The notes beneath the pieces were generated by a model. The model made no database searches. It was given only the letters and a program-made list of their open reading frames with translations, and had not been told where the DNA came from. The translations under genes were made by a program, and so were the position numbers. DNA of 64,000 nt, from NCBI GenBank assembly GCA_920105625.2, contig OV050030.1, positions 103,199,698 to 103,263,697 of the forward strand. The letters run 5' to 3'. Every line of letters starts with the position of its first letter. Within the stretch, counting starts at the first letter, position 1. The stretch comes from Clusia tigrina. Taxonomy: Eukaryota; Arthropoda; Insecta; Diptera; Clusiidae. Shown piece by piece: positions 19,706 to 32,996 of this stretch.

Positions 19706-22166
19706 TGCTTGTAACTTTTTACTGGAGCGTAATAAAATCTTGAAATTTTGTGACAATAAAGTACTCGTGCCTCTTTTCAATTAATGTTATCGCTCATAGC
19801 TATGCGATCCTTGAGTTCTCGTGCCTCTTGTTAAGCTATCGCTCATAGCTATGCTACCCTTGACTCCAAAATCAAACACTGATAAGACTTCAATGGCCCT
19901 AACTTCTATACGGTGAGTCCTACACTTATCAAAGTTTGCAACATTCAAATGCTTGCAACTTTTTACATGAGCGTCATAAAACCTTGAAATTTTGTGACAA
20001 TAAAATACGAGTGCCTCTTGTCAATTTAAGCTATCGCTCATAGCTATGCTACCCTTGAGTCCCAAATCAAACATTGATAAAACTTCAAATGGCCCTAACT
20101 TATCTACGGTGGATCCTATACCTATCAAAGTTTCCAACAATCAAATGCTTGTAACTTTTTACTGGAAAAAAAAACCTTGAAATTTTGTGACATTAAAGTA
20201 CACGTGCGCTCATAACTATGCTACCCTTGAGTCCCAAACCTAACACAGAGAAATCTTCAAATGGCCATAACTTCTATACGGTGCGTTCTATACCTATCAA
20301 AGTTTGCAACAATCAAATGCTTGCAACTTTTTACTGGAGCTTCATTAAACCTTGAAATTTTGTGACAATAAAGTAAATGAGCATCTTGTCAATTTGAGCT
20401 ATCGTTCATAGCAATGCTACCCTTGTCTACAAAATAAGACACTGATAATACTTCAAATGGCCCTAACTTCTATACTGTGTGTACTATACCTATCAAAGTG
20501 TGCAACATTCAAATGCTTGGAACTTTTTACCCGAGCGTCATAAAACCTTGAAATTTTGTAACAATAAAGTACTCGAGCCTCTTATCAATTAAAGCGATCG
20601 CTCATAGATATGCTACACTTGAGTCCTAAAACAAACAATGATAAAACTTCAAATGGCCCTAGTTCTATATGGTGCGTTCTACACCTATCAAAGTTTGCAA
20701 CAGTCACATGCTTGCAACTTTTTACTGGAGCGTCATAAAATCCTGAAATTTTGTGACAATAAAGTACTCGGGCCTCTTGTCTATTTAAGCTATCGCTAAT
20801 AGCTATGCTACCCTTGAGTCCTCGTGCCTCTTGTTAAGCTATCGCTCATAGCTATGCTACCCTTGACTCCAAAATCAAACACTGATAAAACTTCAAATGG
20901 CCCTAACTTCTATACGGTGTGTCCTATAAATATCAAAGTTTGCAACATTCATATGCTTGTAACTTTTTACTGGAGCGTCATAAAATCCTGAAATTTTGTG
21001 ACAATAAAGTACTCGGGCCTATTGTCTATTTAAGCTATCGCTCATAGCTCTGCTACCCTTGAGTCCCAAATCAAACACTGATAAAACTTCAAATGGCCCT
21101 ACTTCTATACTGTGCGGCCTATACCTATCAAAGTTTGCAACAATCAAATGCTTGCAACTTTTTACTGGAGAGTCAAAAAACCTTGAAATTCTGGGACAAT
21201 GAAGTTCTCGGGCCTCTTATCAATTTAAGCTATCGCTCATAGCTCTGCTACCCTTGAGTCCCAAATCAAACACTGATAGAACTTCAAATGGTCCTAACCT
21301 CTATACTGTGCGTCCTATACCTATCAAAGTTTGCAACAATCATATGCTTGCAGCTTTTTACTGGAGCGTCATAAAACCTTGAAATTTTGTGAAAATTAAA
21401 TAATTCAGCATCTTGTCAATTTAAGCTATCGCTCATAGCAATGCTATTCTTGTCTCCAAAATAAAACACTAATAAAAATTGAAAGGGCCCTAACTTCTAT
21501 ACGGTGCGTCGTATACCTATCAAAGTTTGCAACATTCAAGTGCTTGTAACTCTTTACTGGACCGTCATAAGACCTTGAAATTATGGGACAATAAAGTACT
21601 GATGCCTCTTGTCAATTTAAGCTATCGATAATAGTTATGCTACCCTGGAGTCCCAAATCAAACACTGATAAAACTTCAAATGGCCCTAACTTCTATACGA
21701 TGCGTCCTATACCTATCAAAGTTTGCAAAAATCAAATGCTTGTAACTTTTTACTGGCGCATCATAAAACCTTGAAATTTTCTGACAGTAAAGTACTCGTG
21801 CCTCTTGTCAATTAAAGTTATCGCTCATAGCTATGCTACCCTTGAGTCCTCGTGCCTTTTGTTAAGCTATCGCTCATAGCTATACTACCCTTGACTCCAA
21901 AATCAAACACTGATAAAACTTCAAATGGCCCTAACTTCTATACGATGCGTCCTATACCTATCAAAGTTTGCAACAATCAAATGCTTGCAACTTTTTACTG
22001 GAGCGTCATAAAACCTTGAAATTTTGTGACAAAAAGTACTCGTGCCTCTTATCACTTTAAGTTCTCGCTCATAGCTATGCTGCCCTTGAGACTAAAATAA
22101 AACACTGATAAAATTTCAAATGGCCCTACGGTGCGTCCTGTAATTACCAAAGTTTGCAACATTCAG

Positions 22167-22261
22167 ATGCTTGTAACTTTTTACTGGAGGGTCATAAAAC
22201 CTTGAAATTTTGTAACAATAAAGTACTCGTGCTACACCTATCAAAGTTTGCAACATTCAAA
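22167..22261 (+). repeat. 94-bp short monomer
   Basis: Same deletion join, 94 bp spacing. It follows a monomer of the CATTCAGATGC subtype. Confidence 0.85.
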
Positions 22262-22443
22262 TGCTTGTAACTTGTTACTGGAGCGTCATAAAACCTTGAA
22301 ATTTTGTGACAATTAAGTAATTGAGCATCTTGTCAATTTAAGCAGTGCTATTCTTGTCTCCAAAATAAAACATTGATAAAACTTCGAAGGGCCCTAACTT
22401 CTATACGGTGCATCGTATGCCTATCAAAGTTTGCAACATTCAA

Positions 22444-22538
22444 ATGCTTGTAACTCTTTACTGGAGCGTCATAAGACGTTGAAATTTTGTAACAATAAAG
22501 TACTCGTGCTACACCTATCAAAGTTTACAACATTCAAA
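22444..22538 (+). repeat. 94-bp short monomer
   Basis: Same deletion join, 94 bp spacing. Two short monomers lie within 400 bp here. Confidence 0.85.
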
Positions 22539-25500
22539 TGCTTGTAACTTGTTACTGGAGCGTAATAAAATCTTGAAATTTTGTGACAATAAAGTACTCG
22601 TGCCTCTTTTCAATTAAAGTTATCGCTCATGGCTATGCGATCCTTGAGTCCTCGTGCCTCTTGTTAAGCTATCGCTCATAGCTATGCTACCCTTGACTCC
22701 AAAATCAAACACTGATAAGACTTCAATGGCCCTAACTTCTATACGGTGCGTCCTACACTTATCAAAGTTTGCAACATTCAAATGCTTGCAACTTTTTACA
22801 TGAGCGTCATAAAACCTTGAAATTTTGTGACAATAAAATACGAGTGCCTCTTGTCAATTTAAGCTATCGCTCATAGTTATGCTTCCCTTGAGTCCCAAAT
22901 CAAACATTGATAAGACTTCAAATGGCCCTAACTTATCTACGGTGGATCCTATACCTATCAAAGTTTCCAACAATCAAATGCTTGTAACTTTTTACTGGAG
23001 CGTCATAAAACCTTGAAATTTTGTGACAATAAAGTACTCGTGCCTCTTGACATTTTAAGCTATCTCTCATTGATATGCTACCGTTGAGTACAAAATAAAA
23101 CACTGATAAAACTTCAAAGGGCCCTAACTTCTATACAGTGCGTCCTACACCTATCAAAGTTTGCAACAATCAAATGCTTGCAACTTTTTACTGGAGCTTC
23201 ATTAAACCTTGAAATTTTGTGACAATAAAGTAAATGAGCATCTTGTCAATTTGAGCTATCGTTCATAGCAATGCTACCCTTGTCTACAAAATAAGACACT
23301 GATAATACTTCAAATGGCGCTAATTTCTATACGGTGCGTCCTATACTTATCAAAGTTTGCAACATTCAAATGCTTCTAACTTTTTACTGGAGCGTCATAA
23401 AACCTTGAAATTTTGTGACAATAAAGTACTCCTTCCTCTTTACAATTTAAGCTATCGCTTCCCTTGACTCCAAAATAAAACACTGATAAAACTTTAAATG
23501 GCCCTAATTTCTATACAGTGCGTCCTACACCTATAAAAGTTTGCAACATTCAAATGCTTGTAACTTTTTACTGGAGCGTCATAAAACCTTGAAATTTTGT
23601 GACATTAAAGTTCTCGTGCCTCTTGTCAATTTAAGTTATAGCTCATAACTATGCTACCCTTGAGTCGCAAACCTAACACAGATAAATCTTCAAATGGCCC
23701 TAACTTTTATACGGTGCGTCCTATACCTATCAAAGTTTGCAACAATCAATTGCTTGTAACTTTTTACTGGAGCGTAATAAAATCTTGAAATTTTGTGACA
23801 GTAAAGTACTCGAGCCTCTTAGCATTTTAAGCTCTCGCTCATAACTATGCTGCCCTTGAGACAAAAAAAAAAAAACACTGATAAAATTTCAAATGGCCCT
23901 ACGGTGCGTCCTGTACCTACCAAAGTTTGCAACATTCAGATGCTTGTAACTTTTTACTGGAGGGTCATAAAACCTTGAAATTTTGTAACAATAAAGTACT
24001 CGTGAGTCTTGTTTAAGCCAACGCTCGTAGCCATGCTACCCTTGAATCCCAAATCAAATACTGATAAAACTTCAGATGGCCCTAACTTCTATACTGTGTG
24101 TACTATATCTATCAAAGTTTGCAACATTCAAATGCTTGGAACTTTTTACTAGAGCGTCATAAAACCTTGAAATTTTGTAACAATAAAGTACTAGAGCCTC
24201 TTATCAATTAAAGCGATCGCTCATAGATATGCTACACTTGAGTCCTAAAACAAACAATGATAAAACTTCAAATGGCTCTAGTTCTATATGGTGCGTTCTA
24301 CACCTATCAAAGTTTGCAACAGTCACATGCTTGTAACTTTTACTGGACCGTCATAAAATCTTGAAATTTTCTGACAATAAAGTACACGTGCCTCTTGTCA
24401 ATTAAACCCTAACTTCTATACGGTGCGTCCTCTACCTATCAAAGTTTGCAACATTCATATGCTTGTAACTTGTTACTGGAGCGTCATAAAATCCAGAAAT
24501 TTTGTGACAATAAAGTACTCGGGCCTCTTGTCTATTTAAGCAATCGCTAATAGCTGTGCTACCCTTGAGTCCCAAATCAAACAATGATAAAACTTCAAAT
24601 GGCCCTACTTCTATACTGTGGGTCATATACCTCTCAAAGTTTGCAACAATCAAATGCTTGCAACTTTTTACTGGAGCGTCATTAAACCTTGAAATTTTGT
24701 GACAATAAAGCACTCGTGCCTCTTGACAATTTAAGCTATCGCTCATAGATATGCTACCGTTGAGTACAAAATAAAACACTGATAAATCTTCAAATGGCCC
24801 TAACTTGTATACAGTGCGTCCTACAGCTATCAAAGTTTGCAACATTCAAATGCTTGTAACTTTTTACTGGAGCGTCATAAAACCTTGAAATTTTGTGACA
24901 TTAAAGTACACGTGCCTCTTCTCAATAAAAGTTATCGCTCATAACCATGCTACCCTTGAGTCCCAAACCTAACAAAGATAAATCTTCAAATGGCCCTAAG
25001 TTCTATACGGTGCGTCCTATACCTATCAAAGTTTGCAACCATCAATTGCTTGTAACTTTTTACTGGAGCGTAATAAAATCTTGAAATTTTGTAATTATAA
25101 AGTACTCGAGCCTCTTATCACTTTAAGCTCTCGCTCATAGCTATGCTGCCGTTGAGACTAAAAAAAACCACTGATAAAATTTCAAATGACCCTACGGTGC
25201 GTCCTGTACCTACCAATGCGTCGTATACCAATTAAAGTTTGCAACATTCAAATGCTTGTAACTCTTTACTGGAGCGTCATAAGACCTTGAAATTTTGGGA
25301 CAATAAAGTACTCGTGCCTCTTGTCAATTTAACCTATCGCTCATAGATATGCTACCCATAAAACACTGATAAAACTTCAAATTGCCCTTACTTCTATACG
25401 GTGTGTCCTATACCTATCAAAGTTTGCAACATTCAAATGCTTGTAACTTTTAACTGGAGCGTAATAAAATCTTGAAATTTTGTGACAATAAAGTACTCGT

Positions 25501-25857
25501 GCCTCTTTTCAATTAAAGTTATCGCTCATGGCTATGCGATCCTTGAGTCCTCGTGCCTCTTGTTAAGCTATCGCTCATAGCTATGCTACCCTTGACTCCA
25601 AAATCAAACACTGATAAGACTTCAATGGCCCTAACTTCTATACGGTTCGTCCTACACTTATCAAAGTTTGCAACATTCAAATGCTTGCAACTTTTTACAT
25701 GAGCGTCATAAAACCTTGAAATTTTGTGACAATAAAATACGAGTGCCTCTTGTCAATTTAAGCTATCGCTCATAGTTATGCTTCCCTTGAGTCCCAAATC
25801 AAATACTGATAAAACTTCAGATGGCCCTAACTTCTATACTGTGTGTACTATATCTAT

Positions 25858-28800
25858 CAAAGTTTGCAAACATTCAAATGCTTGTAACTTTTTACTGGAG
25901 CGTCATAAAACCTTGAAATTTTGTGACAATAAAGTACTCCTTCCTCTTTACAATTTAAGCTATCGCTCATAGACATGCTTCCCTTGACTCCAAAATAAAA
26001 CACTGATAAAACTTTAAATGGCCCTAACTTCTATACAGTGCGTCCTACACCTATAAAAGTTTGCAACATTCAAATGCTTGTAACTTTTTACTGGAGCGTC
26101 ATAAAACCTTGAAATTTTGTGACATTAAAGTACTCGTGCCTCTTGTCAATTTAAGTTATAGCTCATAACTATGCTAGCCTTGAGTCGCAAACCTAACACA
26201 GATAAATCTTCAAATGGCCCTAACTTTTATACGGTGCGTCCTATACCTATCAAAGTTTGCAACAATCAATTGCTTGTAACTTTTTACTGGAGAGTAATAA
26301 AATCTTGAAATTTTGTGACAATAAAGTACTCGAGCCTCTTAGCATTTTAAGCTCTCGCTCATAACTATGCTGCCCTTGAGACAAAAAAAAAACACTGATA
26401 AAATTTCAAATGGTCCTACGGTGCGTCCTGTACCTACCAAAGTTTGCAACATTCAGATGCTTGTAACTTTTTACTGGAGGGTCATAAAACCTTGAAATTT
26501 TGTAACAATAAAGTACTCGTGAGTCTTGTTTAAGCCAACGCTCGTAGCCATGCTACCCTTGAATCCCAAATCAAATACTGATAAAACTTCAGATGGCCCT
26601 AACTTCTATACTGTGTGTACAATACCTATCAAAGTCTGCAACATTCAAATGCTTGGAACTTTTTACTAGAGCGTCATAAAACCTTGAAATTTTGTAACAA
26701 TAAAGTACTCGAGCCTCTTATCAATTAAAGCGATCGCTCAGAGATATGCTACACTTGAGTCCTAAAACAAACATTGATAAAACTTCAAATGGCCCTAGTT
26801 CTATATGGTGCGTTCTACACCTATCAAAGTTTGCAACAGTCACATGCTTGTAACTTTTACTGGACCGTCATAAAATCTTGAAATTTTCTGACAATAAAGT
26901 ACACGTGCCTCTTGTCAATTAAAGTTATCGCTCATAGCTATGCTACCCTTGAGTCCTCGTGCCTCTTGTTAAGCTATCGCTCATATCAAATGCTTGCAAC
27001 TTTTTACTGGAGCGTCATTAAACCTTGAAATTTTGTGACAATAAAGCACTCTTGCCTCTTGACAATTTAAGCTATCGCTCATAGATATGCTACCGTTGAG
27101 TGCAAAATAAAACACTGATAAAGCTTCAAATGGCCCTAACTTCTATACAGTGCGTCCTACACCTATCAAAGTTTGCAACATTCAAATGCTTGTAACTTTT
27201 TACTGGAGGGTCATTAAACCTTGAAATTTGGTGACAATAAAGCACTCGTGCCTCTTGACAATTTAAGCTATCGCTCATAGATATGCTACCGTTGAGTACA
27301 AAATAAAACACTGATAAAGCTTCAAATGGCCCTAACTTCTATACAGTGCGTCCTACACCTATCAAAGTTTGCAACATTCAAATGCTTGTAACTTTTTACT
27401 GGAGCGTCATTAAACCTTGAAATTTTGTGACAATAAAGTACTCGTGCCTCTTGTCAGTTTAAGCTATAGCTCATAGATACCTTGAGTCCAAAATAAAACA
27501 CTGATAAAACTTAAATAGGCCCTAACTTCTATACGGTGCGTCCTACACCTATCAAAGTTTGCAACATTCAACTGCTTGTAAATTTTTACTGGAGCGTCAT
27601 AAAATCTTGAAATTTTGTGACAATAAATTACTCGTGCCTCTTGTCAATTTAAGCTATCGATAATAGTTATGCTACCCTTGAGTCCCAAATCAAACACTGA
27701 TAAAACTTCAAATGGCCCTAACTTCTATACGATGCATCCTATACCTATCAAAGTTTGCCACAATCAAATGCTTGTAACTTTTTACTGGCGCGTCATAAAA
27801 CCTTGAAATTTTGGGACAACGAAGTTCTCGAGCCTCTTATCAATTTAAGCTATCGCTCATAGCTATGCTACCCTTGAGTCCCAAATCAAACACTGATAAA
27901 ACTTCAAATGTCCCTAACTTATCTACGGAGCATCCTATACCTATCAAAGTTTGCAACAATCAAATGCTTGCAACTTATTACTGGAGCGTCATTAAACCTT
28001 GAAATTTTGTGACAATAAAGTAAATGAGCATCTTTGCAATTTGAGCTATCGTTCGTAGCAATGCTACCGTTGAGTACAAAATAAAACACTGATAAAACTT
28101 CAAATGGCCCTAACTTCTATACAGTGCGTCCTACACCTATCAAAGTTTGCCACAGTCAAATGCTTGTAACTTTTACTGGAGCGTCATAAAACCTTGAAAT
28201 TTTGTGACATTAAAGTACACGTGCCTCTTGTCAATTTAAGTTATCGCTCATAACTATGCTACCCTTGAGTCCCAAACCTAACACAGAGAAATCTTCAAAT
28301 GGCCCTAACTTCTATACGGTGCGTTCTATACCTATCAAAGTTTGCAACAATCAAATGCTTGCAACTTTTTACTGGAGCTTCGTTAAACCTTGAAATTTTG
28401 TGACAATAAAGTAAATGAGCATCTTGTCAATTTGAGCTATCGTTCATAGCAATGCTACCCTTGTCTACAAAATAAGACACTGATAATACTTCAAATGGTG
28501 CTAATTTCTATACGGTGCGTCCTATACTTATCAAAGTTTGCAAACATTCAAATGCTTGTAACTTTTTACTGGAGCGTCATAAAACCTTGAAATTTTGTGA
28601 CAATAAAGTACTCCTTCCTCTTTACAATTTAAGCTATCGCTCATAGACATGCTTCCCTTGACTCCAAAATAAAACACTGATAAAACTTTAAATGGCCCTA
28701 ACTTCTATACAGTGCGTCCTACACCTATAAAAGTTTGCAACATTCAAATGCTTGTAACTTTTTACTGGAGCGTCATAAAACCTTGAAATTTTGTGACATT

Positions 28801-30985
28801 AAAGTACTCGTGCCTCTTGTCAATTTAAGTTATAGCTCATAACTATGCTAGCCTTGAGTCGCAAACCTAACACAGATAAATCTTCAAATGGCCCTAACTT
28901 TTATACGGTGCGTCCTATACCTATCAAAGTTTGCAACAATCAATTGCTTGTAACTTTTTACTGGAGAGTAATAAAATCTTGAAATTTTGTGACAATAAAG
29001 TACTCGAGCCTCTTAGCATTTTAAGCTCTCGCTCATAACTATGCTGCCCTTGAGACAAAAAAAAAACACTGATAAAATTTCAAATGGTCCTACGGTGCGT
29101 CCTGTACCTACCAAAGTTTGCAACATTCAGATGCTTGTAACTTTTTACTGGAGGGTCATAAAACCAATTTTGTAACAATAAAGTACTCGTGAGTCTTGTT
29201 TAAGCCAACGCTCGTAGCCATGCTACCCTTGAATCCCAAATCAAATACTGATAAAACTTCAGATGGCCCTAACTTCTATACTGTGTGTACAATACCTATC
29301 AAAGTCTGCAACATTCAAATGCTTGGAACTTTTTACTAGAGCGTCATAAAACCTTGAAATTTTGTAACAATAAAGTACTCGAGCCTCTTATCAATTAAAG
29401 CGATCGCTCAGAGATATGCTACACTTGAGTCCTAAAACAAACATTGATAAAACTTCAAATGGGCCTAGTTCTATATGGTGCGTTCTACACCTATCAAAGT
29501 TTGCAACAGTCACATGCTTGTAACTTTTACTGGACCGTCATAAAATCTTGAAATTTTCTGACAATAAAGTACACGTGCCTCTTGTCAATTAAAGTTATCG
29601 CTCATAGCTATGCTACCCTTAAGTCCTCGTGCCTCTTGTTAAGCTATCGCTCATAGCTATGCTACCCTTGACTCCAAAATCAAACACTGATAAAACTCAA
29701 ATGGCCCTACTTCTATACTGTGCGTCCTATACCTATCAAAGTTTGCAACAATCAAATGCTTGCAACTTTTTACTGGAGCGTCATTAAACCTTGAAATTTT
29801 GTGACAATAAAGCACTCTTGCCTCTTGACAATTTAAGCTATCGCTCATAGATATGCTACCGTTGAGTGCAAAATAAAACACTGATAAAGCTTCAAATGGC
29901 CCTAACTTCTATACAGTGCGTCCTACACCTATCAAAGTTTGCAACATTCAAATGCTTGTAACTTTTTACTGGAGGGTCATTAAACCTTGAAATTTGGTGA
30001 CAATAAAGCACTCGTGCCTCTTGACAATTTATGCTATCGCTCATAGATATGCTACCGTTGAGTACAAAATAAAACACTGATAAAGCTTCAAATGGCCCTA
30101 ACTTCTATACAGTGCGTCCTACACCTATCAAAGTTTGCAACATTCAAATGCTTGTAACTTTTTACTGGAGCGTCATTAAACCTTGAAATTTTGTGACAAT
30201 AAAGTACTCGTGCCTCTTGTCAGTTTAAGCTATAGCTCATAGATACCTTGAGTCCAAAATAAAACACTGATAAAACTTAAATAGGCCCTAACTTCTATAC
30301 GGTGCGTCCTACACCTATCAAAGTTTGCAACATTCAACTGCTTGTAAATTTTTACTGGAGCGTCATAAAATCTTGAAATTTTGTGACAATAAATTACTCG
30401 TGCCTCTTGTCAATTTAAGCTATCGATAATAGTTATGCTACCCTTGAGTCCCAAATCAAACACTGATAAAACTTCAAATGGCCCTAACTTCTATACGATG
30501 CATCCTATACCTATCAAAGTTTGCAACAATCAAATGCTTGTAACTTTTTACTGGCGCGTCATAAAACCTTGAAATTTTGGGACAACGAAGTTCTCGAGCC
30601 TCTTATCAATTTAAGCTATCGCTCATAGCTATGCTACCCTTGAGTCCCAAATCAAACACTGATAAAACTTCAAATGGCCCTAACTTATCTACGGAGCATC
30701 CTATACCTATCAAAGTTTGCAACAATCAAATGCTTGCAACTTATTACTGGAGCGTCATTAAACCTTGAAATTTTGTGACAATAAAGTAAATGAGCATCTT
30801 GTCAATTTGAGCTATCGTTCGTAGCAATGCTACCGTTGAGTACAAAATAAAACACTGATAAAACTTCAAATGGCCCTAACTTCTATACAGTGCGTCCTAC
30901 ACCTATAAAAGTTTGCCACAGTCAAATGCTTGTAACTTTTACTGGAGCGTCATAAAACCTTGAAATTTTGTGACATTAAAGTACA
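25858..30985 (+). repeat. about 2.7-kb tandem duplication in satellite
   Basis: Copy one begins at 25858 and copy two at 28532; both open with the rare AAGTTTGCAAACATTC. The offset is 2674 bp at first and 2766 bp after copy one loses about 92 bp at CTCATATCAAATGC (near 26990). Shared markers include CTCCTTCCTCTTTAC, the A-run in GAGACAAAAAAAAAACACTG, and TAAATAGGCCC (27514 and 30280). Similarity fades near 28215 in copy one and 30985 in copy two. Confidence 0.82.
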
Positions 30986-32996
30986 CGTACCTCTCGTCAA
31001 TTAAAGTTATCGCTCATAACCATGCTACCCTTGAGTCCCAAACCTAATACAGATAAATCTTCAAATGGCCCTAACTTCTATACGGTGCGTCCTATACCTA
31101 TCAAAGCTTCCAACAATCAATTGCTTGTAACTTTTTACTGGAGCGTAATAAAATCTTGAAATTTTGTGACAATAAAGTACTCGAGCTGCCCTTGAGACTA
31201 AAATAAAACACTGATAAAATTTCGAATGGCCCTACGGTGCGTCCTGTACCTACAACAGTTTGCAACATTCAGATGCTTGTAACTTTTTACTGGAGTTTCA
31301 TAAAACCTTGAAATTTTGTAACAATAAAGTACTCGAGCCTCTTACCAATTAAAGCTATCGCTCATAGCTATGCTACCCTTGACTCCAAAATCAAACACTG
31401 ATAAAACTTCAAATCGCCCTAACTTCTATTCGGTGCGTCCTATACCTATCGAAGTTTGCAACAATCAAATGCATGCAACTTTTTACTGGAGCGTCATAAA
31501 ACCTTGAAATTTTGTGACAATAAAGTACTCGTGCTTCTTGTCAATTTAAGCTATCGCTCATAGCTATGCTTCCCTTGAGTCCCAACACAAAACACTGATA
31601 AAACTTCTAATGGCCCTAACTTATCTACGGCGCATCCTATACCTATCAAAGTTTGCAGCAATCAAATGCTTCTAACTTTTTACTGGAGCGTCATAAAACC
31701 TTGAAATTTTGTGACAATAAAGTACACGTGCCTCTTGTCAATTAAAGTTATCGCTCATAGCTATGCTTCCCTTGAGTCCCAACACAAAACACTGATAAAA
31801 CTTTTAATGGCCCTAACTTATCTACGGCGCATCCTATACCTATCAAAGTTTGCAGCAATCAAATGCTTGTAACTTTTTACTGGAGCGTCATAAAACCTTG
31901 AAATTTTGTCACAATAAAGTACACGTGCCTCTTGTCAATTAAAGTTATCGCTCATAGCTATGCTTAAGTCCTCGTGCCTTTTGTTAAGCTATCGCTCATA
32001 GCTATACTACCCTTGACTCTAAAATCAAACACTGATAAAACTACAAATGGCCCTAACTTCTATACGGTGCGTCCTACACTTATCAAAGTTTGCAACATTC
32101 AAATACTTGTAACTTTTTACTGGAGTGTAATAAAATCTTGAAATTTTGGGACAACGAAGTTCTCGAGCCTCTTATCAATTTAAGCTATCGTTCATAGCTA
32201 TGCTACCCTTGAGTCCCAAATCAAACACTGATAAAACTTCAAATGGCCCTAACTTCTATAGTGTGCGTCCTATACCTATCAAAGTTTGCAACAATCAAAT
32301 GCTAGCAACTTTTTACTGGAGCGTCATTAAACCTTGAAATTTTGTGACAATAAAGTAAATGAGCTTCTTGTCAATTTGAGCTATCGTTCATAGCAATGCT
32401 ACCCTTGACTACAAAATAAAACACTGAAAATACTTCAAATGGCCCTAACTTCTATACGGTGCATCCTATACCTATCAAAGTTTGCAACATTCAAATGCTT
32501 GTAACTTTTTACTGGAGCGTCATAAAACCTTGAAATTTTGTGACAATAAAGCACTCGTGCCTCTTGACAATTTAAGCTATCGCTCATAGATATGCTACCG
32601 TTGAGTACAAAATAAATACCTGATAAAACTTCAAATGGCCCTAACTTCTATACAGTGCGTCCTCCACCTATCAAAGTTTGCAACATTCAAATGCTGGTAA
32701 CTTTTTACTGGAGCGTCATAAAACCTTGAAATTTTGTGACATTAAAGTACTCGTGCCTCTTGTCAATTAAAGTCATCGCTCATAACTATGCTACCCTTGA
32801 GTCCCAAACCTAACACAGATAAATCTTCAAATGGCCCTAACTTCTATACGGTGCGTCCTATACCTATCAAAGTTTCCAACAATCAATTGCTTGTAACTTT
32901 TTACTGGAGCGTAATAAAATCTTGAAATTTTGTGACAATAAAGTACCCGAGCCTCTTATCACTTTAAGCTATCGCTCATAGCTATGCTATCCTTGA
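30986..32996 (+). repeat. satellite between duplication blocks
   Basis: About ten monomers. A near-identical pair with CCCAACACAAAACACTG and GCAGCAATCAAATGC lies at about 31560-31960. One monomer near 31185 has a deletion joining CTCGAG to CTGCCC. Confidence 0.75.

Larger units (their letters stand above)
14989..25857 (+). repeat. satellite, mosaic region with about 2.85-kb periodicity
   Basis: About 55 monomers. Rare variants recur about 2.83-2.86 kb apart: CCTAACACAGAGAAATC at 17391 and 20239, GAGTCCTAAAACAAACAATG at about 17765 and 20621, and CTTCGAAGGGCCC at about 19550 and 22383. Four of the five 94-bp short monomers lie here. Several irregular monomers have private deletions (for example near 20165, 22340 and 23460). 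Confidence 0.7.

Noticed and set aside
24432..24845. 137-codon minus-strand frame, the longest in the array
   Set aside because: It is a chance fusion of two monomer frames created by small deletions. Its peptide is the satellite peptide repeated.
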